Source: Microbispora catharanthi
GTDB taxonomy: Bacteria > Actinomycetota > Actinomycetes > Streptosporangiales > Streptosporangiaceae
Direction: 5' to 3'
NCBI RefSeq assembly: GCF_006334915.2
Contig: NZ_VDMA02000004.1
Span: 422,821 to 486,820, forward strand
Length of the DNA: 64,000 nucleotides
Part shown: positions 32,334 through 39,740 of the stretch, piece by piece
How the letters are laid out: each line of letters begins with the position of its first letter
How positions within the stretch are numbered: position 1 is the stretch's first letter
The notes under the pieces: generated by a model
Told to the model about the DNA's origin: nothing
Seen by the model: the letters and a program-made list of their open reading frames with translations, nothing else
Database searches by the model: none
Made by a program: the position numbers and the translations under genes

Positions 32334-34006
32334 TGAGCGCCCCCGACGACCTCGCCTCCGCCGTACGGGACGAGCCCGCGGCACAGGAGCAGGCCGAGCA
32401 GCAGGCACAGGAGCGGACGAAGCCCGTCGGCCTGGGGCCTGTCGGCTGGATGCGCTGGACCTGGCGCACGCTCACCTCGATGCGCACGGCCCTGATCCTG
32501 CTGTTCCTGTTCGCGCTCGGCTCGGTCCCCGGGTCCGTCTACCCGCAGCGGAGCGTCGATCCGGGCCGGGTCGCGCAGTATTTCAAGAACAACCCGACCC
32601 AGGCGAAGTGGCTCGACCGGTTCTGGCTGTTCGACGTCTTCAGCTCGCCCTGGTTCGCCGCGATCTACCTGCTGCTGTTCATCTCGCTGGCCGGGTGCGT
32701 GTTCCCGCGCGCGCTGACGCACATCAAGGAGATCAGGCGCCGCCCGCCCGCCGCGCCGCGCAACCTCCTGCGCCTGCCGCACAGCGAGGCGTTCGAGGGC
32801 GGGCTCACGCTGGAGGAGGCCGCCGCCGCGCTCAGGCGCAGGCGGTTCCGGGTGGTCACCGGCGACGGCTGGGTGTCGGCCGAGAAGGGCTACCTCCGCG
32901 AGACGGGCAACCTCTTGTTCCACGTCGCGCTGCTCGTGCTGCTGTTCGCCGTCGGCGCCGGAGGCCTGTTCGGCTACCGCGGCAACGTGCTGGTGGTGGA
33001 GGGCGACGGCTTCTCCAACGCCGTGGCCGCATACGACCGCTTCATGCCCGGCAGCCGGGTCACCGCCGAGTCGCTTGAGCCGTTCTCCTTCACCCTGAAG
33101 GACTTCCAGGCCAGCTACGTCGCCGCGGGGGAGAAGCAGGGCCAGCCGCTCGACTACCTCGCCAAGCTGACCGTGCAGGACTCGCCGACGGCCGCGCCGC
33201 GCGAGGTGGACCTCAAGGTCAACGACCCGCTGGACGTGAACGGCACGCTGACCTACCTGATCGGGCACGGCTACGCCCCCACGTTCCGGGTGACCGACGG
33301 CAAGGGCCAGGTGGCCTACGACGGCCCGGTGCCGTGCCTGGCCGGCGACCAGGCCACGTACACGTCCGAGTGTGTGATCAAGGTGCCGGACGCCCAGCCG
33401 ACCCAGCTCGGGTTCCTGGCGCGCTTCCTGCCCACGACCGTGCCGAACGGCGACGCCTGGGTGTCGATCTTCCCGGGAGCCGCGAACCCGACCGTGCAGG
33501 TCTTCCCGTTCGGCGGCGACCTCGGCCTGAAGTCGGGGCAGCCGCAGTCGGTGTACCAGCTCGACACCACCAACCTGAAGCCGCTCGGCAAGATGTCGGC
33601 CCAGCCGACCCCGCTCAACGTGGGCGAGACCAAGGAACTCGCCGACGGCGCGGGGAAGATCCAGTTCACCGGCGTCAAGGAGTGGATCAGCCTCCAGATC
33701 ACCTACGACCCGGGCCGGGAGCCCGCCCTGCTGGCGGCGGCCGCCGCGGTGATCGGGCTCGTGCTGTCCCTCACGATCCGCCGCCGCCGCGTCTGGGTGC
33801 GGGTGAAGGACGGGACGGTCACGGTGGGAGGATTGACCCGCACCGAAGGCGGCGGCGCGGCCTTCGCCGAGGAGTTCACCCAGATCGTCACCGCCCTGCG
33901 CGGCGACCCGCCCGCCGACGACCCGTCCGCCGACAAACCGGACGGCGGCGCACCGGACGCGCCCACCGGAAACGCTGCGCCGGGCGCCCGCCCGGACGAG
34001 GAGTGA
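32333..34006 (+). CDS. resB: Cytochrome c biogenesis protein ResB (Ccs1)
   Basis: A 557-residue membrane protein with three N-terminal helices (about residues 48-70, 105-125, 190-215), a large extracytoplasmic domain (residues 215-460) and a last helix near residue 465, followed by a charged cytoplasmic tail. Together with CcsB it forms the System II haem-handling and cytochrome c synthetase complex. Diagnostic stretches are SVPGSVYPQRSVDPGRV and YRGNVLVVEGDGFSN. The ATG overlaps the ccdA stop. The hydrophilic N-terminal 35 residues are Gln/Glu-rich. Confidence 0.95.
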   Translation: MSAPDDLASAVRDEPAAQEQAEQQAQERTKPVGLGPVGWMRWTWRTLTSMRTALILLFLFALGSVPGSVYPQRSVDPGRVAQYFKNNPTQAKWLDRFWLFDVFSSPWFAAIYLLLFISLAGCVFPRALTHIKEIRRRPPAAPRNLLRLPHSEAFEGGLTLEEAAAALRRRRFRVVTGDGWVSAEKGYLRETGNLLFHVALLVLLFAVGAGGLFGYRGNVLVVEGDGFSNAVAAYDRFMPGSRVTAESLEPFSFTLKDFQASYVAAGEKQGQPLDYLAKLTVQDSPTAAPREVDLKVNDPLDVNGTLTYLIGHGYAPTFRVTDGKGQVAYDGPVPCLAGDQATYTSECVIKVPDAQPTQLGFLARFLPTTVPNGDAWVSIFPGAANPTVQVFPFGGDLGLKSGQPQSVYQLDTTNLKPLGKMSAQPTPLNVGETKELADGAGKIQFTGVKEWISLQITYDPGREPALLAAAAAVIGLVLSLTIRRRRVWVRVKDGTVTVGGLTRTEGGGAAFAEEFTQIVTALRGDPPADDPSADKPDGGAPDAPTGNAAPGARPDEE

Positions 34007-34009
34007 GTG

Positions 34010-34969
34010 ATGCCCGCCGAGGTCAATGAGAGTCTCGCCACGCTGAGCGACCAGCTCATCCTGGCCACCGTCCTGCTGTATCTCGCCGCGATGATCTGCT
34101 ACGCGCTGGATCTCGCCTTCGGCCGGGCCCGCACGGTCGTGGCCGTACGCCGGCGGCAGCTGGTCGGCGCGGGCGGTCCCGCGCTGCCGGAGGACACGAC
34201 TGGAGACACGACGGAGGATCCAGGCCCGCAGCCGGCCGCGTGGGCGGTCCGGGCGGGAACGATCGGCGTGGTCCTCACCTGGATCGCGTGGGCCGGCAAC
34301 CTCGGCGGCATCCTCACCCGCGGCATCGCCGTCGACCGGTGGCCGTGGGCCAACATGTACGAGTTCGTGGTGGCCATCTGCTTCGCCGCCGTCACCGCGT
34401 TCCTCGCGCTGCTGATCCGCCAGCCGATCCGCTTCCTCGGCGCGTTCGTGACCGTGACCGCGGCGCTCGGGCTGGGCTTCGCCGTGCTGTTCCTGCACGT
34501 CCAGGCGGGCCCGGTGATGCCCGCGCTGCACTCGTACTGGATCGCGATCCACGTCACGGCGGCGATCGTGGCCAGCGGGCTGTTCATCCTGGCGGGCGTC
34601 TGCGCGATTCTCTACCTGATCCGCAAGGACGGGCGGCCGTCGGTGCTGCCGAGCAGGGAGGGCTTGGAGCGCGTCGCGCACCGCGCGATCGTCATCTCCT
34701 TCCCGATCTGGACCTTCGCCGTCATCGCCGGCGCTCTGTGGGCAGACCGGGCGTGGGGCCGCTACTGGGGCTGGGACCCCAAGGAGGTGTGGGCGTTCGT
34801 CACGTGGGTGGTCTACGCCGCCTATCTCCACGCCCGGGCGACGGCCGGGTGGCGCGGCAAGGCCGCGATGGTCGTTTCGCTGGTCGCCTTCGCCTGCCTG
34901 CTGTTCAACCTCGTCGGCGTCAACATCTTCTTCTCGGGACTGCACTCCTACGCCGACGTGCCCAAGTAA
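34010..34969 (+). CDS. ccsB: Cytochrome c biogenesis protein CcsB (ResC/CcsA)
   Basis: A 319-residue haem-handling membrane protein with eight or so helices and the tryptophan-rich haem motif WGRYWGWDPKEVWAF near residue 253, the hallmark of the CcmC/CcmF/CcsA superfamily. It exports and attaches haem to apocytochrome c with ResB. GAGGAG precedes ATG 34010 by seven bases; GTG 34007 is one codon longer. It ends the System II operon and is followed by a strong bidirectional hairpin. Confidence 0.95.
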   Translation: MPAEVNESLATLSDQLILATVLLYLAAMICYALDLAFGRARTVVAVRRRQLVGAGGPALPEDTTGDTTEDPGPQPAAWAVRAGTIGVVLTWIAWAGNLGGILTRGIAVDRWPWANMYEFVVAICFAAVTAFLALLIRQPIRFLGAFVTVTAALGLGFAVLFLHVQAGPVMPALHSYWIAIHVTAAIVASGLFILAGVCAILYLIRKDGRPSVLPSREGLERVAHRAIVISFPIWTFAVIAGALWADRAWGRYWGWDPKEVWAFVTWVVYAAYLHARATAGWRGKAAMVVSLVAFACLLFNLVGVNIFFSGLHSYADVPK

Positions 34970-34977
34970 AGACGGGC

Positions 34978-35000
34978 GGCGCCCGGGGGAGAGGGGCGCC
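34978..35000. terminator. Hairpin between ccsB and the convergent small gene
   Basis: GGCGCCC (34978-34984) pairs perfectly with GGGCGCC (34994-35000) around a nine-base loop, just after the ccsB stop. It lacks a T tract but separates two convergent units. Confidence 0.45.
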
Positions 35001-35028
35001 TGGGGATGGGCGGCGTCCGGGGGGAGGA

Positions 35029-35334
35029 TCAGTCCTCGTCGCGCAGGCGCCGCTCCAGGCTGCGCAGGAACTCGGGGTCGTCGTCGGGGCCGCGGGGCAC
35101 GTCGGCGCTCTGGGCCCACCGGCCGCCGCCACCCGCCGCGTACATGGCGTGCCGGGCACGGGGGCGACCCACGAGGAGCCAGGTCAGCGCGCCCACGTCC
35201 GCCAAGAAGATCACGATGAGGACCCACATGAACTTGGGGAGATTGCGCACATCCTCCTCGGGGGTCGTGATCACGTCGAACAGGCAGTAAAGCCAGAGGG
35301 CAAGCAGCGCCAGGCCGATAATCACGCTAGGCAT
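35029..35334 (-). CDS. Small membrane protein with PLDc_N-type domain
   Basis: A 101-residue protein with two transmembrane helices (residues 3-22 and 37-56) separated by FDVITTPEEDVRNLPKFMWV. This matches the phospholipase-D N-terminal (PLDc_N) domain found alone in many short actinobacterial proteins; the Arg/Asp-rich C-terminus is cytoplasmic. The start is uncertain: ATG 35352 would add six residues and neither has a clear ribosome site. A stand-alone gene, with no known function. Confidence 0.8.
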   Translation of the reverse strand: MPSVIIGLALLALWLYCLFDVITTPEEDVRNLPKFMWVLIVIFLADVGALTWLLVGRPRARHAMYAAGGGGRWAQSADVPRGPDDDPEFLRSLERRLRDED

Positions 35335-35459
35335 GCCCACACGGTAAGCCATACCGGTGACTGATCGTGTCGGCCTTCGGGGTGACGGGGGCAGCCCGGC
35401 AACGTACGGTGGACCGGTACACGGCATGCCGGGAACGCGGAGCCTGACAGAGGGGTGCG

Positions 35460-36479
35460 ATGGCGGAGCCGGGCGACAGGGGCCGCCACCGGCGGGGGTC
35501 GCGGTGGTGGCAGCGAGGGCCCTACTGGTCCTCCCACCGCCGTACGGACCTCCCCGAACGCCCTCCCGATCGTGTTTCCGACCGGGCCGCCGACCGTACG
35601 GCGGAGCGGACCCAGGACCGGCCCACAGAACGGTCCGCGGAACGGCCGCAGGGCCGTCGCGCACAGTGGGATGCGCAGTGGGACGCACAGTGGGACGCGC
35701 AGGGGGATGCACGGTGGGGCGCCGACTGGACCGGATGGCCGCCGGAGCAGCCGGTGGATCGGGTCCACACGGTGACGGCGCCCGTGGCGGACGACCGGCC
35801 GCACTACACCTGGCGGGACTTCGAGCTCGACGACCTCCCGACGCGGGCCGCGCCCCACTCTCCCGACGCGCCCGACCTGCGGGACGGCAGACGGCACTGC
35901 GGGCCGCTGGAGCGGATCCTGTACCGCGAGTGGGACGCCGCCGAAGGGCCGCCCTCCGCCGACGCCGTACGGGCCGTGGACAGCCTGGCGAGGCTGCCCG
36001 AGCAGCTCAAGACCAAGCTCGCCATCGGGCTCGAAGGCATCTACGTCGGGCGCGGCGGGGTGCCCGACCTGGACGACATGGGCTACCTGCGCGGCGCGCC
36101 GCTGCCGTCGGGACGGGCCACCTGGGACATCTGCGCCGGCGCGTACGGCGACCGCAAGATCGTGGTGGGGGACCGGCCGTCGCCCACGCCCGACGTGATG
36201 ATGCACGAAGTCGGACACGCGCTGGACGACGTGGACGCCGGTCCGGGAGAGTGGGTCTCGGACTCTCCCGAGTTCGCGGCGCTCTACGAGGAGTGCCTGC
36301 CGCTGTTCGCGTCGTCGTTCCACCGGCAGCCCGGCGGCCTGGGGTGCAAGGAGTTCTTCGCCGACGCGTTCGCGGCGATCGCGTCCCGGCAGCGTCCGGC
36401 CCTGGTCGACATGCTGGGCGGCGACACGCGGGCCGCCCTCAACGTCATGCTCTTCTTCAACCGGCGTTACGGAATCTAG
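35460..36479 (+). CDS. Putative zinc metallopeptidase (anthrax lethal-factor-like, ATLF type)
   Basis: A 339-residue protein without signal peptide. Residues 1-65 are Arg/Asp/Glu-rich and repetitive, and residues 69-90 hold three exact QWDA repeats plus degenerate ones. The C-terminal half is a globular domain with HEVGH at 249-253 and a second metal motif KEFFADAF with Glu298, the HExxH...E arrangement of the lethal-factor/Pro-Pro-endopeptidase clan. GAGGGG precedes the ATG. An 82-codon gene follows with no gap and is probably co-translated. Function unknown; a polymorphic-toxin effector or an intracellular developmental protease are both possible. Confidence 0.75.
   Translation: MAEPGDRGRHRRGSRWWQRGPYWSSHRRTDLPERPPDRVSDRAADRTAERTQDRPTERSAERPQGRRAQWDAQWDAQWDAQGDARWGADWTGWPPEQPVDRVHTVTAPVADDRPHYTWRDFELDDLPTRAAPHSPDAPDLRDGRRHCGPLERILYREWDAAEGPPSADAVRAVDSLARLPEQLKTKLAIGLEGIYVGRGGVPDLDDMGYLRGAPLPSGRATWDICAGAYGDRKIVVGDRPSPTPDVMMHEVGHALDDVDAGPGEWVSDSPEFAALYEECLPLFASSFHRQPGGLGCKEFFADAFAAIASRQRPALVDMLGGDTRAALNVMLFFNRRYGI
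35664..35729 (+). repeat. Tandem 12-base repeats encoding QWDA
   Basis: Three exact QWDA-coding units plus degenerate units (QGDA, RWGA) lie in the N-terminal part of the metallopeptidase gene. Confidence 0.8.
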
Positions 36480-36725
36480 GTGATTCGGATGTACGTGATC
36501 CGGCTCGGCGACGGCACGCTGCGCGTGCCCACGTCACTCACCACCGACGACGGGCGCCTCATCGGCAACGCGTACGTGGAGGTCGCGCCCGGCGAGCCTG
36601 ACTACGACCGCTGGCTGGCTGAGTCGATCACCGAGGAGGAGGACGCCGAACGGCGGCGCCGCTGGCGTGAGGGCGACGACGCCCTGGAGCAGGCGTTCCT
36701 GGCCTTCAAGGCGGAGCAGGACTGA
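36480..36725 (+). CDS. Small acidic protein coupled to the metallopeptidase gene
   Basis: An 81-residue soluble protein starting with GTG directly after the metallopeptidase stop (TAG then GTG, no spacer). It begins with a beta-rich segment (YVIRLGDGTLRVPTSL, NAYVEVAPGEPDY) and ends in a highly charged helix with ITEEEDAERRRRWREGDD. No family is recognised. The zero spacing says it is made with the metallopeptidase; it could be an inhibitor, adaptor or substrate. It is not a recognised immunity family, so this is conjecture. Confidence 0.65.
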   Translation: MIRMYVIRLGDGTLRVPTSLTTDDGRLIGNAYVEVAPGEPDYDRWLAESITEEEDAERRRRWREGDDALEQAFLAFKAEQD

Positions 36726-36837
36726 CGTACCCGGCAAGGGAGCAGGACAGGCCGGGACGCAGACTCGACGTGGGGCTGACTCCGGTGACCCTGCGGCGTC
36801 CGGGTAGCGCGCAGGATCACCCGGTGCTGGTACTGCG

Positions 36838-37059
36838 TCAGACTCGCGGGGAGTCGCCGTTCGGCCGTTCGGCCGTGAGGACGTCCTCACCACGAAGGAG
36901 GGCGTGCACTTCCGATTCACGGAATCGCCTGTGCCCCCCGGGGGTACGGATGCTGCTGATGCGCCCGGCCGCGGCCCAACGGGTCACGGTCTTCGGGTCG
37001 ACCCTGAAGAGAGCGGCAACCTCTCCAGGAGTCAGCAGTCGCTCGCTGCTACTCTCCAC
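36838..37059 (-). CDS. bldC: Developmental transcriptional regulator BldC
   Basis: A 73-residue MerR-like winged helix-turn-helix protein. The HTH reads LLTPGEVAALFRVDPKTVTRWAAAG and the wing SIRTPGGHRRFRESEV, which is nearly the BldC sequence I remember from Streptomyces coelicolor. There it delays entry into development by repressing sporulation genes and binds direct repeats cooperatively. The start is GTG at 37059 with GGGGAGAG just upstream. It is divergent from the DUF4229 gene. A second BldC-family protein, less similar, is encoded at 7589-7792. Confidence 0.92.
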   Translation of the reverse strand: MESSSERLLTPGEVAALFRVDPKTVTRWAAAGRISSIRTPGGHRRFRESEVHALLRGEDVLTAERPNGDSPRV

Positions 37060-37318
37060 AATCTCTCCCCCTCGCGTCCCGCGTCCTGCAGCGGGCGGAC
37101 AGGTAACCAGTGTGCCGAGCGAAGCCTGATTTATCCGTGGTTTTCGCAGAAGATCACGGGTTGTTACCGGCTCAGTGCCCGATTGTTATATGATAGAGCC
37201 TCTTTGGGGCGCTCATGGGTGTTTCTTTACAAAAGCGCCTTGTTGTGAACACTAGCAGTGCCCGCAGCAGATGCGAAGAGAGACCGGCGCGTCGGGAGAG
37301 TGACGTAACCTCGACGCT
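37060..37318. other. Divergent intergenic region, bldC and DUF4229
   Basis: This 259-base gap is unusually AT-rich around 37181-37235, including TATGAT at 37189-37194. I see no gene and no confident operator. TAACCT at 37306-37311 lies seven bases before the GTG of the DUF4229 gene and could be its -10 box. Confidence 0.4.
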
Positions 37319-37528
37319 GTGCATCCGGTTGTCGTTTACACCCTTTCGCGCCTCGGCCTGTTCGCCGTGGCCCTCGGCGTCCTGTATCTCGTCGGCCTGC
37401 GGTCGTTCCCGCTGCTCCTGCTCGCGGTCCTGGTCAGCGGTCTGGCCAGCTACGTGCTGCTGACCAAACAGCGCGACGCGGTGAGCGAGCGCATCGCCGG
37501 GAAACGGCGTGAGGCGGGGAAGAACTAG
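37319..37528 (+). CDS. DUF4229 family small membrane protein
   Basis: A 69-residue protein with two transmembrane helices (about residues 6-24 and 28-48) and a basic C-terminus KQRDAVSERIAGKRREAGKN. The pattern matches DUF4229, common in actinomycetes and of unknown function. The GTG start has TAACCT seven bases upstream and no ribosome site, which suits a leaderless message. Its stop codon shares the CTAG at 37525-37528 with the stop of the convergent gene. Confidence 0.85.
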   Translation: MHPVVVYTLSRLGLFAVALGVLYLVGLRSFPLLLLAVLVSGLASYVLLTKQRDAVSERIAGKRREAGKN

Positions 37529-38772
37529 GTCGTCGGGAACATGCCGACGCGGGCATGGTACTCATGCCCGAGCTCCGTCGTGTCGCTTCCCACCAAAAGA
37601 CCTGTCTTTACGGTCAGGAAGGCCTTTACCCCGATTCCCCTTTCCCGCGTCGGGTTCCAGCGCAGTGCCCTGCCTGTGACCGGGTCGATCGCCCCGATGC
37701 CGGGCCGGCGGGCCGCTCCGGGACCGGCCGTGTCGGCGCCCCGCGGGTTGTCCAGCCAGCGCTGGTGTCCGCCCACGTAAACGGCGGACCCCGTGACCGC
37801 GACCGCGTACAGGGAGTCCCCTCCGGTCAGGTTCACCCAGGTCGGACGGACCGCCTCGCCCTTCGCGTACGTCTCGAACCTGGCGGCGGAGTCGCACAGC
37901 TTGGACGTGCGCGGCGCCGGCCCGCCGGTCGTGACGACCACGAAGTAACGGCCGTCGGGGGACAGGTCGAGCCCCCGCACGTACGACGGGAAGTCCGGCT
38001 TGCACGCCGGGGCGTACGCCTCGGTGCGCCAGTCGGCCACCCGCCCGGTCGTCAGGTCGATCACGCCGAGCTGCGGGCGGCGCAGGCCGTCGAGCGTGGT
38101 GAACGAGCCGTCCACGACTAAGCGGTCGCGGACGGCCGCCATCGCGTAGATCCGGGGATCGCCGCGCCGCCCGTCCCCCGGCGTGACGGTGAACCGGGGG
38201 TCCACCGCGCCGGTCTCGGCGTCCACGCGGGCCAGTGCGGTGCGCGGGCTGCGGCCGATCCTGCTGAAGTCGCCGCCGACGTAGAGTGCGCCGCCCAGCC
38301 GGACCAGGCTGGTGACGTCCCCGCCGTAGACGGGGGCGGAGAAACCGTCGACGGGAGCGCCGTCGGACACGCGGAGGCGGGCCAGGCCCCGATAGGGAGC
38401 GCCGAACGCGCCGCCCACGTAGACCGTGTCGCCGGGACCGGCGGCCAGCGCGGCCACCGGCCCGTCGAGGTCCGGCGCGAAGTCGCGCAGGACGCGCCCG
38501 GTGTAGAGGTCGAAGGCGAAGACGTTCGCCCGCGGCAGGTCCTCCCCGCCCCGGGCCTCGCGGACCGCGCTGAACTCACCGCCCACGACGACGGTGCGGC
38601 CGACCAGCGCGAACGCGGTGACGATGCCGTCCAGCACGTGCGGAGTGGTGTTCACCGGGTTCTCCGAGACCACGCGGGGCTGCGCCGTCCCGGCGGACGC
38701 CGGGACGGCGGGGATGACGGCGGCGCATGTGACGAGCGATGCGACTGGGAGCAGTGCGGTGGTGACGCGCAT
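37525..38772 (-). CDS. Secreted beta-propeller-like protein
   Basis: A 415-residue exported protein with a signal peptide of about 27 residues ending in PASA, followed by six or seven repeats of a blade pattern such as TVYVGGAFG, ALYVGGDFSRIG and AVYVGGHQRW, each with a G-G-x-F core. The repeats resemble delta-60 or lipoprotein-associated beta-propeller repeats. Cys pairs (ACKPDF, KLCDSA) may form a disulfide. No enzymatic motif is visible; it is probably a cell-wall binding or adhesion protein. It stands alone, convergent with DUF4229 and divergent from menG. Confidence 0.85.
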   Translation of the reverse strand: MRVTTALLPVASLVTCAAVIPAVPASAGTAQPRVVSENPVNTTPHVLDGIVTAFALVGRTVVVGGEFSAVREARGGEDLPRANVFAFDLYTGRVLRDFAPDLDGPVAALAAGPGDTVYVGGAFGAPYRGLARLRVSDGAPVDGFSAPVYGGDVTSLVRLGGALYVGGDFSRIGRSPRTALARVDAETGAVDPRFTVTPGDGRRGDPRIYAMAAVRDRLVVDGSFTTLDGLRRPQLGVIDLTTGRVADWRTEAYAPACKPDFPSYVRGLDLSPDGRYFVVVTTGGPAPRTSKLCDSAARFETYAKGEAVRPTWVNLTGGDSLYAVAVTGSAVYVGGHQRWLDNPRGADTAGPGAARRPGIGAIDPVTGRALRWNPTRERGIGVKAFLTVKTGLLVGSDTTELGHEYHARVGMFPTT

Positions 38773-38873
38773 TCCCCAATTTCTAGCAGACGCAGCGTAA
38801 TCGATGAACTACGTTCCGCTCATCCGGTGGCGGCGATGAGGGGGCACGCCCGTCGCGGCCTAGGCTTGCGTGC

Positions 38874-39596
38874 ATGACGCGCGCATCGCTGGACAAGCAG
38901 CCGCACGAGGTCGCCGCGATGTTCGATCGCACGGCCCGGCGCTACGACCTGGTCAACGACGTCCTCTCGCTCGGCCAGGACCGCCTGTGGCGGAAGGCCA
39001 CCGCGGCGGCGATCGACGCGGGGCCCGGCGAGCTGGTCCTCGACCTCGCCGCGGGCACCGGCACCTCGACCGACGCGTTCACCGCGCTCGGGGCGCGGGC
39101 GATCGCGTGCGACTTCTCGCTCGGCATGCTCCGCACCGGCGTCGAGCGGCGCGGCGGCTCCGGCCTGTACGGCGGGGGCGTGCGCGGGGTGACGTTCGTC
39201 GCGGGCGACGCGCTGCGCCTGCCGTTCCGCGACGACACGTTCGACGCGGTGACGATCTCCTTCGGTCTGCGCAACGTGGCCGACACCGGGCAGGCGCTGC
39301 GCGAGTTGCTGCGGGTGACCCGTCCGGGCGGGAGGCTGGTGATCTGCGAGTTCTCCCGGCCGACGCCGAAGTCGTTCGACCTCGTCTACTCGCAGTATCT
39401 GATGAAGCTGCTGCCGCCGGTGGCCCGGATGGTCAGCTCGAACCCCGACTCCTACGAGTACCTCGCCGAGTCGATCCGGGCCTGGCCTGACCAGGAGGCG
39501 CTGGCGGGGATCATCCAGGAGGCCGGCTGGCGCAAGGTGGCCTGGCGCAACCTCACGCTCGGCATCGTGGCTCTGCACCGGGCGGTCAAAGCGTGA
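38874..39596 (+). CDS. menG: Demethylmenaquinone methyltransferase
   Basis: A 240-residue class I SAM methyltransferase with motif [14 protein letters not shown], the ubiE/menG signature [18 protein letters not shown] at the N-terminus and the second signature [17 protein letters not shown]. It performs the last step of menaquinone synthesis. TAGGCT at 38861-38866 lies seven bases before the ATG and no ribosome site is visible, so the transcript may be leaderless. Next in line is a Rex operator, then geranylgeranyl reductase and complex I genes, all of menaquinone metabolism. Confidence 0.93.
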   Translation: MTRASLDKQPHEVAAMFDRTARRYDLVNDVLSLGQDRLWRKATAAAIDAGPGELVLDLAAGTGTSTDAFTALGARAIACDFSLGMLRTGVERRGGSGLYGGGVRGVTFVAGDALRLPFRDDTFDAVTISFGLRNVADTGQALRELLRVTRPGGRLVICEFSRPTPKSFDLVYSQYLMKLLPPVARMVSSNPDSYEYLAESIRAWPDQEALAGIIQEAGWRKVAWRNLTLGIVALHRAVKA

Positions 39597-39620
39597 TGGG
39601 ACGTGCTTGGCCATACCCCT

Positions 39621-39651
39621 CTGACACTGTGCGCCGGATAGGGGTTAGACT
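39621..39651 (+). promoter_or_regulatory. Candidate promoter of the menaquinone reductase-nuo operon
   Basis: CTGACA at 39621-39626 and TAGACT at 39646-39651 are spaced 19 bases. A start near 39657 would put the Rex operator just downstream, in the first transcribed bases. An alternative -10, TCTAAA at 39694, would place the operator over the -35 instead. Confidence 0.4.
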
Positions 39652-39664
39652 GCGGCGCGACAGT

Positions 39665-39682
39665 TTGTGAAGTTGTTCACAA
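39665..39682. promoter_or_regulatory. Perfect Rex operator before the nuo operon
   Basis: TTGTGAAGTTGTTCACAA is an exact match to TTGTGAANNNNTTCACAA. It is the stronger of the two operators in the window and precedes the geranylgeranyl reductase and nuo genes. Rex control of nuo is established in Streptomyces coelicolor; here it is inferred from the site. Confidence 0.9.
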
Positions 39683-39740
39683 AGGCACGAAGGTCTAAAC
39701 CAATTCGAGGCCTTCCTTCCCTGGAACGGATAGGTCCCCC

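Noticed and set aside
32162..35227. 1021-codon open frame on the minus strand
   Set aside because: Opposite resB and ccsB; composition is that of a frame shadow with no domain.
37304..37331. Second sigma-BldN-like promoter (CGTAAC-N16-CGGTTG)
   Set aside because: The second hexamer matches poorly and falls inside the DUF4229 coding region, so it could not drive that gene.
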